A stretch of DNA of 64,000 nucleotides from Janthinobacterium sp. 17J80-10 (GCF_004114795.1 NZ_CP035311.1:682001-746000), one strand, 5' to 3'; positions 36,462 to 45,088 are shown, counted from the first letter of the stretch. Notes: a model not told the origin generated them from the sequence alone. Numbers and translations: made by a program.

Positions 36462-36492
36462 GCCAGTCGGCGCAAGTCGACTGGCTTTTTTT
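36462..36492 (+). terminator. intrinsic terminator after PHA depolymerase
   Basis: An eight-base-pair stem (G-C-C-A-G-T-C-G, 8-base loop, C-G-A-C-T-G-G-C) runs straight into seven T residues on the plus strand. It closes the depolymerase transcript before the convergent TetR gene. Confidence 0.85.
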
Positions 36493-36514
36493 ATGTCTTG
36501 AATTTGAGCCGTGA

Positions 36515-37141
36515 CTATTTCGAAAAAAGGCCGTTTTTCAACAGCTTGGCGTAGATGTTGATCATGCTTTCAATATTCGATTTGCGGGGATCGATATATT
36601 CATACTGGTAAAGCATTGTCATGTAGCTGCGCAGGCCCATCAGCATGAACACCAGAACGTCGATTTCTTCCAGTTCCCATCCAGCGATTTCACCCCGGCT
36701 GTGGCTGCGGATGAGCGAACGGCGGTAGCCGTCCTGGAAGCGCCGGATATGCTTGTGAAACGCTTCAGGCGCAAACACTTCGGCTTCGTTCAGGACGCGC
36801 AGAAAGCCGGGCGTCTTGCGGCAAAAATCGAAATAAGCTTCGATACGTTGCTTTTCGCGCTCGATGCCGGCCACGGAATCGTCAATGCGGCCGCGTATGT
36901 GTGCCAGCAAGCGCTCGCCCAGCGCAGGCAAAAGCTGGTTGAACAAATCCTGGCGGGATTCAAAGTAATTGTAAAAAGTGCCGCTTGCCAAGTTGGCCCG
37001 TGCCATGATTTTTGCGATCCCCGCGCCCGCATAGCCTTCTTCCCCCACGACTTGTACGGCCGCTTCAAAGAGTGCCAGGCGCGTGTCTTCTCCTTTGGCT
37101 TCGCGCGTGCGTTTCAGCTTGACTGGGGCTTGTGGTTTCAT
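36515..37141 (-). CDS. TetR-family regulator
   Basis: A 208-residue TetR-fold repressor with the N-terminal helix-turn-helix G-A-G-I-A-K-I-M-A-R-A-N-L-A-S-G-T-F-Y-N and a helical ligand domain. It lies downstream of the crotonase gene at 37233 on the same strand and probably controls the divergent acyl-CoA cluster through the inverted repeat at 38048-38076. Regulators of this kind commonly sense an acyl-CoA. Ligand not known. Confidence 0.87.
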   Translation of the reverse strand: MKPQAPVKLKRTREAKGEDTRLALFEAAVQVVGEEGYAGAGIAKIMARANLASGTFYNYFESRQDLFNQLLPALGERLLAHIRGRIDDSVAGIEREKQRIEAYFDFCRKTPGFLRVLNEAEVFAPEAFHKHIRRFQDGYRRSLIRSHSRGEIAGWELEEIDVLVFMLMGLRSYMTMLYQYEYIDPRKSNIESMINIYAKLLKNGLFSK

Positions 37142-37232
37142 CTGACTTGTTGAATTGGCGAATAATGGTGAATGCGTCTGACATGCCGCGCATCAGGCGG
37201 GTATTTGCGCGTGAGGCATGATAGGGCAAATA

Positions 37233-38018
37233 TCAGCGGCCGGTCCACTTTGGCGTGCGCTTCTCGAGAAAAGCGCTCGGACCCTCTTGATAATCTTCTG
37301 TCTTTGCAAGTTTCGCCAGTGCTTCATGTCCTTCCCGGTGCAAGCGCTCTTCAGGCCATGCCTGCGCATGACGCGCAATGCGCAGGCTTTCGCGCACGGC
37401 AAGCGGAGAGTTTTCGCAAATGCCGGAAGCCAGGCGGTATGCCGATTCGATTAGCTTGTCGGCTGGGACGACATCGTTGACGAGTCCCAGGGACAACGCC
37501 CTTGCCGCGCTGATGGGATTGCCTGTTGCAATCATTTCCAAGGCGATGGCGCGCGGAATGACGCGGGGCAAGCGGTACAGGCCGCCTTCCGTCGCCATCA
37601 AGCCGCGCTTTACCTCCGGCAAACCAAAAATGCTTGTGTCAGCCGCGATAATCATGTCGCAGGCCAACGCGATTTCCATCCCCCCGGCCAAGGCAGGTCC
37701 ATTGACGGCGGCGATCCAGGTTTTGCTGCGCTGAAAATTCGCAAAGCCGGCAAAGCCGCCGCGCGGCGTCGACAGTTGTGCGACTCTGCCGTCGGCAACC
37801 TCCCGCAAATCTGCGCCTGCGGAAAAAGCCTTGTCGCCCGATCCTGTGAGGATCACCGCCCAGATATCCGGATTGCTTTCTGTGTCTTCCACGATCTGGC
37901 CCAACGCGGCTGTCAGCGCTCCGTTGATGGCATTGCGCGCTGCCGGGCGGTTGAGCGTCACCAGCAGGATGTGTTCATTCAGGTGCTTTTGCAATACGGG
38001 CGAATTGATCTGATCCAT
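37233..38018 (-). CDS. enoyl-CoA hydratase/isomerase with both catalytic glutamates
   Basis: A 261-residue crotonase-fold enzyme. The two hydratase glutamates are in place: E115 in A-G-G-M-E-I-A-L-A-C-D and E135 in F-G-L-P-E-V-K. The oxyanion segment F-S-A-G-A-D-L is present. The ATG at 38018 has an A-A-A-G-A ribosome site upstream; an upstream frame adds 12 residues. It is divergent from the ligase gene and shares the central control region. Likely hydrates an enoyl-CoA made by the ligase/SDR branch. Confidence 0.88.
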   Translation of the reverse strand: MDQINSPVLQKHLNEHILLVTLNRPAARNAINGALTAALGQIVEDTESNPDIWAVILTGSGDKAFSAGADLREVADGRVAQLSTPRGGFAGFANFQRSKTWIAAVNGPALAGGMEIALACDMIIAADTSIFGLPEVKRGLMATEGGLYRLPRVIPRAIALEMIATGNPISAARALSLGLVNDVVPADKLIESAYRLASGICENSPLAVRESLRIARHAQAWPEERLHREGHEALAKLAKTEDYQEGPSAFLEKRTPKWTGR

Positions 38019-38047
38019 GGCTATCTTTCGTTTTGGAAATGAACCAC

Positions 38048-38076
38048 TATTCATAAATATTCATGCGCAATGAATA
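38048..38076. promoter_or_regulatory. candidate TetR operator with three T-A-T-T-C-A-T half-sites
   Basis: Between the divergent crotonase and ligase genes lies a perfect 7-base inverted repeat (T-A-T-T-C-A-T, 5-base spacer, A-T-G-A-A-T-A; 38058-38076). A third copy of T-A-T-T-C-A-T starts at 38048, ten bases (about one helical turn) before. A further A-T-G-A-A-T occurs at 38125. The AT-rich setting suits overlapping promoters. The site is probably bound by the TetR protein encoded at 36515. Confidence 0.6.
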
Positions 38077-38230
38077 ATAACTTCTTAAGCTGTATTGGCA
38101 AAATAAAGAATTTAAAATAAAAATATGAATTTCCGTTCACTTTTATATCTTATGTGCTAAAGTGGATTTCATGTTGAGGTGAATCGGAGTTTGGTCGAGT
38201 GTCGCGACGCGATGTGGTCAGAATAGGTTG

Positions 38231-39907
38231 ATGGAAATGAATGTCCAGGAAAAGCAAAGCATAGGTGACGTGCCCGCTGCTGGTTTCACGGTATATGAAG
38301 CATTCCGGGCGACCTGCGCCAGATGGCCGAATCGGGCCTTCCTGGCCATGAGTCCCCTGGCCGAACGGGAATATTTCCCGGAAGGCTATGAAATAACGTA
38401 CACCGAAGCCTTGGCGGAAGTCGGCCAGCGCATTGTTGCCCTGCAGTCGGCAGGCTACGGCTTGGGGCATCGCATCGGCGTACTGGCGGAAAACCGGCCG
38501 CAGCATTTCATTTTGCAGCTGGCATTCAATGCGCTGGGCATTTCCATCGTGCCCTTGAATCCAGACCTGCGCGCGCCGGAACTGGCCTTCATCCTTGCGC
38601 ATTCCGACCTCGACCTGGTGATTTCAATCGATGCGCGCCTGCCAGGCCTGGCAGAACTGGCGCATGCCTGTTCCAGGCAGCCACCGGTCGTCGCGCTGGC
38701 GTCGTTGGCCTATCCGCCGGCGCGCACGCCCAGGCGCGAAGGTGCGCTCGGCAGTGCAACCGAAGCGGGCTTGCTGTACACCTCCGGGACCACCGGCAAG
38801 CCAAAGGGATGCATCCTGAGTAATGAATACTATGAATTCCTGGGGAATTATTATGCCCGCGCCGGTGGCGTGGCCGAATTGAGGGAGGGGCTTGAGCGGG
38901 TGTTCAACCCCCTGCCGGTGTTTCATCAGAATGCAGGGATTTTTACCCTGATGGGCGTGATCATGTCCGGCGCCTGCTTTGTCATGACCGACCGCTTTCA
39001 CTTGAACAGCTGGTGGCGTGAAGTGGCTGAAAGCCGGGCAACCGTCGTCCATTACCTCGGCGTCATGACGGCATTGCTCTTGAAACTGCCAGCGTCCCCC
39101 GACGAGCGTCGCCATGCCATACGCTTTGGCATCGGCGCCGGCATTGAGCCGGAATTGCATGCGCTTGCCGAGGCGCGTTTTGGCTTTCCGCTGGTGGAAT
39201 TATGGGGCTCGACGGAGACTGGCGGCGGCTTCCTGGCCAATGCCGAACCCAGGCAAATTCACGACAAGGCAGTGGGGCGGCCCGGCAATCGCGCTGGCCA
39301 TGACTTCGAGGTGCGCCTGGTCGACCAGAACGGCGCCGATGTCGTCGCAGGCGCGCCGGGCGAACTGCTGGTGCGGCGCCGCGGCAGCGATCCGCGCAGG
39401 GGCATGTTTTCCGGCTACCTGAAGGATGAAGCCGCCACAGCTGCCGCCTGGCGCGGCGGCTGGTATCACACAGGCGACGTGCTGCGCCAGGACGACAGCG
39501 GCATGCTGTATTTCGTCGACAGGATCAAGAACATCATTCGCCGCTCCGGCGAGAACATCGCCGCCGCGGAAATCGAAGCGGTATTGCTCACCCACCAAGA
39601 CGTCGTAGAGGCCGCGGTGTTCGCAGTGCCGGATGCGCTGCGCGATGAAGAGGTCATGGCATGCATTGTCCCGTCGCAGGCGCGGGCCGGCGATGCGGCT
39701 TTTGGTGAAGAACTGTTCGAATGGTGTTTCAGCCGGCTGGCGTATTACAAGGCGCCGGGCTGGCTCCTGTTCGTCGATACGCTGCCAAAAACCAGCACGC
39801 AGAAAGTTCAGAAGGCGAATATTTTCGGCGGCAAGGAAGACCCGCGCCAACGCGCCGGTGTACTCGACTTCTGCTCACGTAAAAAGAAACAGCGCGCAAG
39901 CGCTTGA
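38231..39907 (+). CDS. AMP-forming acyl-CoA ligase
   Basis: A 558-residue member of the ANL superfamily that activates a carboxylic acid with ATP and CoA. The P-loop is L-L-Y-T-S-G-T-T-G-K-P-K-G; later motifs are L-W-G-S-T-E-T-G-G-G, the hinge region Y-F-V-D-R-I-K-N-I-I-R-R-S-G-E-N and the catalytic lysine in K-T-S-T-Q-K. The overall pattern is near CaiC-type (crotonobetaine/carnitine) ligases, but the acid cannot be named. Starts at 38231 or 38237 are possible. It leads the plus-strand arm of the catabolic cluster. Confidence 0.88.
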   Translation: MEMNVQEKQSIGDVPAAGFTVYEAFRATCARWPNRAFLAMSPLAEREYFPEGYEITYTEALAEVGQRIVALQSAGYGLGHRIGVLAENRPQHFILQLAFNALGISIVPLNPDLRAPELAFILAHSDLDLVISIDARLPGLAELAHACSRQPPVVALASLAYPPARTPRREGALGSATEAGLLYTSGTTGKPKGCILSNEYYEFLGNYYARAGGVAELREGLERVFNPLPVFHQNAGIFTLMGVIMSGACFVMTDRFHLNSWWREVAESRATVVHYLGVMTALLLKLPASPDERRHAIRFGIGAGIEPELHALAEARFGFPLVELWGSTETGGGFLANAEPRQIHDKAVGRPGNRAGHDFEVRLVDQNGADVVAGAPGELLVRRRGSDPRRGMFSGYLKDEAATAAAWRGGWYHTGDVLRQDDSGMLYFVDRIKNIIRRSGENIAAAEIEAVLLTHQDVVEAAVFAVPDALRDEEVMACIVPSQARAGDAAFGEELFEWCFSRLAYYKAPGWLLFVDTLPKTSTQKVQKANIFGGKEDPRQRAGVLDFCSRKKKQRASA

Positions 39908-39924
39908 AGGAGGATATCCACATC

Positions 39925-40644
39925 ATGACTGGCTTTGATCTCTCGGGAAAAACCATCCTGCTCACCGGTGCCATGGGCGGCATTGGCCGCGCAACCGCAC
40001 AGGCGTTGATACACCAGGGCGCGCGCGTGATCCTGTGCGACGCCACCGCGCCGGATACGCAGTTCATCGCGTCGCTGGGCGAGCGGGCAAGCGGTGAGCG
40101 CTGCGACGTCACTGACCGGGCGGCCATCAAGGCGCTGGCGGCCCGGCACCCGCATGTCGATGGATTGGTCCTGAATGCCGGCATCCTGCCTTTCGATGAC
40201 TGGATGGCGGACGATTGGGATGGCGCTTTCGACAAAGTGATGTCGGTGAATGTCAAGGGTCTCCTGAACTTTGCGCGGGTCTTCATGCCGCCAATGATCG
40301 AGCGCAAGAGCGGCAGCATCGTGGTGGTCGGGTCTGCCTCTGGCCGCATGGGCGGCATGCAGGCCGGGCCGCACTATGTTGCTTCGAAAGGCGCCGCGCA
40401 CGCCCTGGTGCGCTGGCTTGCCCTGCGTGGCGCACCGCACGGTGTCGTGGTCAATGGCGTGGCGCCAGGCAGTGTCGACACGGCCATGTTGGCCGGCAAG
40501 CCATTCACTGCCGACAAGGTGCCTGCCGGCCGCATGGCACTGGCGGAAGAAGTCGCCTGGCCGATCGCTTTCTTGTGCTCGCCAGGCGCGGGATTCATGT
40601 GTGGCGCAATTCTTGATGTGAATGGTGGCCTGGTGTTTTCTTAA
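39925..40644 (+). CDS. short-chain dehydrogenase/reductase
   Basis: A 239-residue SDR with T-G-A-M-G-G-I-G-R-A for the nucleotide, N-A-G-I-L in the middle and catalytic Y-V-A-S-K. A strong A-A-G-G-A-G-G site at about 39907-39913 fixes the ATG at 39925 and excludes a TTG before it. It follows the ligase by 17 bases, so it likely oxidises a hydroxyacyl-CoA or its precursor in the same pathway. No membrane part. Confidence 0.9.
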   Translation: MTGFDLSGKTILLTGAMGGIGRATAQALIHQGARVILCDATAPDTQFIASLGERASGERCDVTDRAAIKALAARHPHVDGLVLNAGILPFDDWMADDWDGAFDKVMSVNVKGLLNFARVFMPPMIERKSGSIVVVGSASGRMGGMQAGPHYVASKGAAHALVRWLALRGAPHGVVVNGVAPGSVDTAMLAGKPFTADKVPAGRMALAEEVAWPIAFLCSPGAGFMCGAILDVNGGLVFS

Positions 40645-40695
40645 TGCAGTAAAAATTGCCGCATAACGACGGTGTAATCACTAATGGAGACGATG

Positions 40696-41898
40696 ATGAG
40701 AAACAAAAAAATCTTGCTTGCCCTGCTGACAGCCGGGCTGATGTCTGGCGTAGCGCAGGCGCAAACTACGATAAAAATTGGCGTTCTGAATGACCAGAGC
40801 GGCATTGGTTCGTCGCTGGGCGGGGCCGGGTCCATCCTGGCGGCCAAAATGGCGATTGAAGATTTTACGGCCAAGCACAAGAACGTCAAGGTGGAATTAG
40901 TGACGGCCGATCACCAGAACAAGGCCGACATCGGCTCCAGCCTGGCGCGCGAATGGTATGACCAGAAGGGCGTCGACGCCATCTTCGATGTGCAGACTTC
41001 TTCGGTTGCCCTGGCTGTCAGCGACATCACCAAGGCCAAGAACAAGGTCATGGTCAATTCCGGTGCCGGCAGCGCCGACCTGACCGGATCCAAATGTACC
41101 CCCAATAACGTCCACTGGACCTACGATACCTGGGCCCTGGCCAATGCGACCGGGAGCGCCCTGGTCAAGAGAGGCGGCAATTCCTGGTATTTCATCACCG
41201 CCGATTACGCGTTTGGCCATGCCCTGGAAAAGGATACCACCGCAGTGGTGACCAAGGCCGGCGGCAAGGTCCTGGGCAGCGTGCGCCATCCATTCGCTGC
41301 GCCCGATTTCAGTTCCTTCCTGCTGCAGGCGCAGGCTTCCAAAGCGAAGGTCATCGGACTGGCGACCTCCGCGGGCGACCTGGTCAACCTGATCAAGCAA
41401 GCATCGGAATTCAAGGTCCGCGAAAGCGGGCAGACACTGGCCGGCCTGCTGATTTTCATTTCCGATGTCGATGGGCTGGGTTTGAAAGCGGCGCAGGGCC
41501 TGCTGCTGTCGGAGTCGTTTTACTGGGACTTGAACGAGGGCACGCGCACCTGGTCGCAGCGGTTTGCGGAACGCCACAAGAACAAGATGCCGACCATGGT
41601 GCATGCCGGCGTCTATGCGGGCGTGACCCACTATCTCAAGGCCGCCACCGCGCTGGGCAGTTCTTCCGATGGCGCCAAGGTGGTGGCCAAGATGAAGGAA
41701 ATGCCGACAGACGATCCTTTGTTCGGCAAGGGCGAAATCCGCATCGATGGCCGCAAGATTCACCCGATGTACTTGTTTGAAGTCAAGCGCCCGGAGGAGT
41801 CGAAAGGACCGTTCGATTATTACAAGATGATTGCCACGATTCCCGCCGATGAAGCTTTCCGTCCGCTGGCCGAGGGTGGTTGTTCCCTGGTGAAGTAA
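40696..41898 (+). CDS. periplasmic substrate-binding protein, LivK-like (orphan)
   Basis: A 400-residue type I periplasmic binding protein with a clean signal peptide (M-R-N-K-K-I-L-L-A-L-L-T-A-G to A-Q-A). The mature start I-K-I-G-V-L-N-D-Q-S-G is typical of branched-chain amino acid or aromatic acid receptors of ABC importers. The ATG at 40696 sits 6 bases after G-G-A-G; an ATG one codon earlier is possible. No permease or ATPase is next to it, so it must share a membrane complex encoded elsewhere. It probably captures the acid used by the cluster. Confidence 0.88.
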   Translation: MRNKKILLALLTAGLMSGVAQAQTTIKIGVLNDQSGIGSSLGGAGSILAAKMAIEDFTAKHKNVKVELVTADHQNKADIGSSLAREWYDQKGVDAIFDVQTSSVALAVSDITKAKNKVMVNSGAGSADLTGSKCTPNNVHWTYDTWALANATGSALVKRGGNSWYFITADYAFGHALEKDTTAVVTKAGGKVLGSVRHPFAAPDFSSFLLQAQASKAKVIGLATSAGDLVNLIKQASEFKVRESGQTLAGLLIFISDVDGLGLKAAQGLLLSESFYWDLNEGTRTWSQRFAERHKNKMPTMVHAGVYAGVTHYLKAATALGSSSDGAKVVAKMKEMPTDDPLFGKGEIRIDGRKIHPMYLFEVKRPEESKGPFDYYKMIATIPADEAFRPLAEGGCSLVK

Positions 41899-41913
41899 GC
41901 CGAGCGCGGCAAA

Positions 41914-41937
41914 CGCCCGGGGCATGTGCTCCGGGCG
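41914..41937 (+). promoter_or_regulatory. intercistronic hairpin after the binding-protein gene
   Basis: A strong stem of seven G/C pairs (C-G-C-C-C-G-G and its complement) lies between the receptor gene and the next crotonase gene, without a T-run after it. Such hairpins often protect the message of a highly made binding protein from decay. Confidence 0.4.
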
Positions 41938-41957
41938 AAAAAACGACTTGAATTTAT

Positions 41958-42761
41958 ATGACGACGAACACTTATCAGGATTACCGGACGCTTTCATTCG
42001 AGAGGAGCGGCCGTATCCTCAAAATCATTATCGACAGCCCGGAATCCAGGAATGCCGTCGACGATGCCTTGCATACCGACCTGGCACGGGTTTTCCATGA
42101 AGTCAACGACGATGCCGCCACCGATGTGGTCATCCTGACCGGCGTTGGCCGCTGGTTTTGCGCCGGTGGCGACATGACCTGGTTCCAGGACCTGATCGAT
42201 GCGCCGCAGCGCTGGCACCACATGATCGTCGACGCCAAGCGCATCATCGACAGCCTGCTGGCGCTGGAAAAGCCGATTATTGCGCGGGTCAATGGCGCGG
42301 CGGCTGGCCTTGGTGCGTCGATCGCCTTGCTATGCGATATGGTCGTTGCGGTCGATACTGCGGTGATCGGCGATCCCCATGTGAAGATGGGCCTGGTAGC
42401 GGGAGACGGTGGCGCCATCATCTGGCCGCAACTGGTCGGCTTTGCGCGCGCCAAGGAAATGCTGTTGACCGGACGTATGCTGAGCGCAAAAGAAGCGGCA
42501 GCAATCGGCCTGATCAATTACGCGGTGCCGGCCGAGGAACTGGATGCAAAAACGGATGCGTTGGCAAACGAACTGGCAATGGGGGCGACCCTGGCCATCC
42601 GTTGGACCAAGACGGTGATGAATCTCGAACTGCGCCGCATCTCCGATTTGCTGACGGAGGCGGCACTCGCCTACGAGACGAAGACCAACTTCAGTGAAGA
42701 CCACCAGGAAGCGGTGCGCGCGTTCGTTGAAAAGCGACAGCCGAAATTCACCGGGCGCTAG
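41958..42761 (+). CDS. crotonase-fold protein lacking the hydratase glutamates
   Basis: A 267-residue crotonase-superfamily protein. The oxyanion segments are present (F-C-A-G-G-D-M and the A-A-A-G-L-G-A loop), but the two hydratase glutamates are replaced: S121 in G-L-G-A-S-I-A-L-L-C-D and H141 in G-D-P-H-V-K. An aspartate at 150 (A-G-D-G-G) may be the acid/base. It is therefore unlikely to be a simple hydratase and could be an isomerase, C-C hydrolase or thioesterase of the family. It is last in the plus-strand cluster arm. Confidence 0.85.
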   Translation: MTTNTYQDYRTLSFERSGRILKIIIDSPESRNAVDDALHTDLARVFHEVNDDAATDVVILTGVGRWFCAGGDMTWFQDLIDAPQRWHHMIVDAKRIIDSLLALEKPIIARVNGAAAGLGASIALLCDMVVAVDTAVIGDPHVKMGLVAGDGGAIIWPQLVGFARAKEMLLTGRMLSAKEAAAIGLINYAVPAEELDAKTDALANELAMGATLAIRWTKTVMNLELRRISDLLTEAALAYETKTNFSEDHQEAVRAFVEKRQPKFTGR

Positions 42762-42777
42762 ACCTCATGCCGGGAGT

Positions 42778-42798
42778 TGCCGGGAGTCGCTCCCGGCA
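42778..42798. terminator. G/C-rich hairpin between convergent genes
   Basis: An eight-base stem (T-G-C-C-G-G-G-A, 5-base loop, T-C-C-C-G-G-C-A) lies between the convergent crotonase gene and the small gene at 42807. A partial direct copy precedes it. There is no T-run, so a Rho-independent role is doubtful; it may block read-through or RNA decay. Confidence 0.35.
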
Positions 42799-42806
42799 GC
42801 AAATCG

Positions 42807-43007
42807 TCAGTCGCTCAAGGCCTGTTTCGCTGCTTCTTCCGGTGACAGCCCTTCATAATACAAGTCGGTAAACCACTCCACTTCTTCTTCAATGTGTTCC
42901 TGGGCTTGTGCGACAGTGGCGCCGCCGGCTACCAGAAAGCCTTCCACTTCGATGCACCACTTGATCAGCGCTTCGGCTTCCGGATCCAGTTGTTCTTTCT
43001 TGGCCAT
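42807..43007 (-). CDS. small acidic hypothetical protein (66 aa)
   Basis: A short acidic, helical protein with W-C-I-E-V-E-G-F-L and an E-E-E-V-E-W-F-T-D-L-Y-Y-E-G-L-S-P-E-E-A-A segment. An A-A-G-G-A-A site lies just upstream of the ATG at 43007, which supports it as a real gene. It follows moeB on the same strand by 55 bases. No known domain recognised. Confidence 0.6.
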   Translation of the reverse strand: MAKKEQLDPEAEALIKWCIEVEGFLVAGGATVAQAQEHIEEEVEWFTDLYYEGLSPEEAAKQALSD

Positions 43008-43062
43008 GATGTTCCTTTGTGATGCGACCGGCTCGGCAGCCGCTTGATTGGGGGAATCCTGA

Positions 43063-43821
43063 TTACGATGCCTGGCGTGCGTGGCACACCGGGCAGTCCG
43101 GGTTGCGCTGCAGGCCGATGCACGTCCATTCCATGCTGCGCGCATCCACCATCAGCAATCGGCCCGCCAGCGGTTTGCCGATGCCCGCCACCAGTTTCAA
43201 GGCTTCTGCCGCCTGCATGGCGCCGATGATGCCGACCAGCGGCGCAAACACACCCATGGTGGAACATTGCACTTCTTCATATTCCTGGTGCGGCGGGAAC
43301 AGGCAGGCGTAGCAGGGCGTGTCCGCGCCGCGCGGATCGAATACGCTGACCTGGCCATCGAAACGGATCGCCGCGCCCGACACCAGCGGCACCCGGTGCG
43401 CGACGCAGGCGGCGTTGATGGCGTGGCGGGTCTGGAAGTTGTCGCTGCAATCGAGTACCACGCTGGCGCTGCGCACCAGTGCATCCAGGCGTTCGCCGGC
43501 CACGCGCTCGGCCAGCGCGGCAATGCGGACGTCCGGATTGATCTGTTGCAGGGCATGCCTGCCTGACAGAACCTTGGGTTGGCCGACGCGCTCGGTAGTG
43601 TGCAGGATTTGCCGCTGCAGGTTGGTCAGGTCGACTTCATCGTTGTCGACCAGCGTGATGGCGCCGATGCCGGCGGAGGCCAGGTAGAGCGCGGCAGGGG
43701 AGCCGAGGCCGCCGGCGCCGATCACCAGCGCATGCGCTGCGAGGATTTTTTCCTGGCCCTCGATGCCGATGTCGTCGAGCAGGATGTGGCGCGAATAGCG
43801 CAATAGCTGTTGGTCGTTCAT
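43063..43821 (-). CDS. moeB: MoeB/ThiF-family adenylyltransferase
   Basis: A 252-residue E1-like enzyme that adenylates the C-terminal glycine of a ubiquitin-like sulphur carrier (MoaD or ThiS). Motifs are G-A-G-G-L-G-S-P-A-A-L-Y-L for ATP, the R-Q-I-L-H region, D-C-S-D-N-F-x-T-R and two zinc-binding C-x-x-C pairs (C-Y-A-C and C-P-V-C). MoeB and ThiF cannot be separated here; gene order near ctpA favours the MoeB-type annotation used in relatives. Confidence 0.88.
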   Translation of the reverse strand: MNDQQLLRYSRHILLDDIGIEGQEKILAAHALVIGAGGLGSPAALYLASAGIGAITLVDNDEVDLTNLQRQILHTTERVGQPKVLSGRHALQQINPDVRIAALAERVAGERLDALVRSASVVLDCSDNFQTRHAINAACVAHRVPLVSGAAIRFDGQVSVFDPRGADTPCYACLFPPHQEYEEVQCSTMGVFAPLVGIIGAMQAAEALKLVAGIGKPLAGRLLMVDARSMEWTCIGLQRNPDCPVCHARQAS

Positions 43822-43929
43822 TACTCTGATGCTTGTCGGGACATCTTGCTAGTGTCGCACAAAATCCGGAATTGTCGCTCAAGTGGCGCGAGCCCATGAT
43901 GTTTTGATGGAGCAACGAGTCAAGTCATT

Positions 43930-44397
43930 CTAGCCCGTTGGATTGGACCACTCATCCCAGTAAGCTTTCGAGAGTTCTTCCAGATCTTCCAGGCGCCAGA
44001 ATCTGCCCGACTCATCAGAAACCGTGGCGGACTCCGCGTGAAATTCCAGCTCACCGCCGCAGTAAGGAAAGTTGGGAGAGGCCTGGTTGCAGACGACTTC
44101 GATTTTCTGGTTGCGCACTTCGCCCTGCAAAATAGCCAGGTGCGGCTGGAATATTTCATCGATTGCAGAAATGAATTTCGCCGGGTTGTCCGCGTTATTT
44201 GGCCAGGTATGGAATTGAATATCGCGGGCATCAAAAAGGCAGAGCAAAAATTTTGTATAGGCTGGATTGATTCTTTGGGCCAGGTATTTGATTTCAACGA
44301 TCAGCAACAAGCCATCTTTACTGGCGAGGTGCGAAGCAATGACGCCATCGTGGAACATGGAGAAAATCTCGGCAATATTTTTTTGGCCTGAAATCAT
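43930..44397 (-). CDS. hypothetical protein downstream of aqpZ
   Basis: A 155-residue soluble protein with no recognised family. It has an aromatic-rich C-terminal half (F-W-R-L-E-D-L-E-E-L and Y-W-D-E-W) and three cysteines. A G-G-A-G-G-A ribosome site lies in the last codons of the aquaporin gene just upstream, and the gap is 6 bases, so it was probably cotranscribed with aqpZ. It is part of the stretch between ctpA and moeB that looks like an insertion into a conserved gene order. Confidence 0.55.
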   Translation of the reverse strand: MISGQKNIAEIFSMFHDGVIASHLASKDGLLLIVEIKYLAQRINPAYTKFLLCLFDARDIQFHTWPNNADNPAKFISAIDEIFQPHLAILQGEVRNQKIEVVCNQASPNFPYCGGELEFHAESATVSDESGRFWRLEDLEELSKAYWDEWSNPTG

Positions 44398-44403
44398 GGG
44401 GGG

Positions 44404-45088
44404 TCACTCCTCCGATGCAATCGCCCGATAGCTTACCGCTCCCAGCAGGGCCCCCACAATTGGCGCAAGCCAGAAGAGCCAGAGCTGAGAAACGGCCCAA
44501 CTCCCGACAAAGAGCGCCACGCCCGTGCTGCGCGCAGGGTTAACGGAAGTGTTTGTGACAGGAATACTGATGAGATGAATGAGGGTGAGGGCAAGGCCAA
44601 TGGCGATGGGCGCAAATCCGGCAGGCGCGCTTGTCCGTAGCGCCGAGAATGACCAGCAAGAAGAACATGGTCATAACGACTTCTGTAACGAGTGCGGCGA
44701 GCAGCGAGTACCCGCCAGGTGAATGCTCACCATACCCGTTGGAGGCAAAACCCTTGGCGACATCAAACCCGGGCGTGCCGCTGGCAATGACGTACAGCAC
44801 CGCGCCCGCTGCGATTGCCCCCAGCACTTGCGAAGCGATGTATGGAAGGAGTCTGTTGGCAGGAAAGCGACCGCCAGCCCACAAACCGATTGACACCGCA
44901 GGATTGAGATGACACCCCGAGATATGGCCAATAGCGAAAGCCATTGTCAGGACGGTTAACCCAAAAGCAAGCGAGACGCCGAGCAGGCCGATACCCACTA
45001 CCGGGAATGCCGCGGCAAGCACAGCACTTCCGCACCCGCCAAGAACCAGCCAGAACGTTCCCAGAAATTCTGCGCCGCATTGCTTCAT
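44404..45088 (-). pseudogene. aqpZ: aquaporin Z with a single frameshift
   Basis: The N-terminal frame (from ATG at 45088) encodes a normal aquaporin to [10 protein letters not shown], including the first N-P-A motif (H-L-N-P-A-V-S). It then shifts near 44622-44632. The remainder, with [10 protein letters not shown], the second N-P-A (S-V-N-P-A-R-S) and a proper stop at 44404, continues perfectly in another frame. One indel (net +1 or -2) explains it. It would be a water channel of about 228 residues if intact. A sequencing error is possible, since both halves look well kept. Confidence 0.85.

Noticed and set aside
44580-44680. Programmed frameshift in aqpZ
   Set aside because: I saw no slippery heptamer followed by a pseudoknot at the shift point, and aquaporins are not known to use frameshifting; a mutation or sequence error is simpler.
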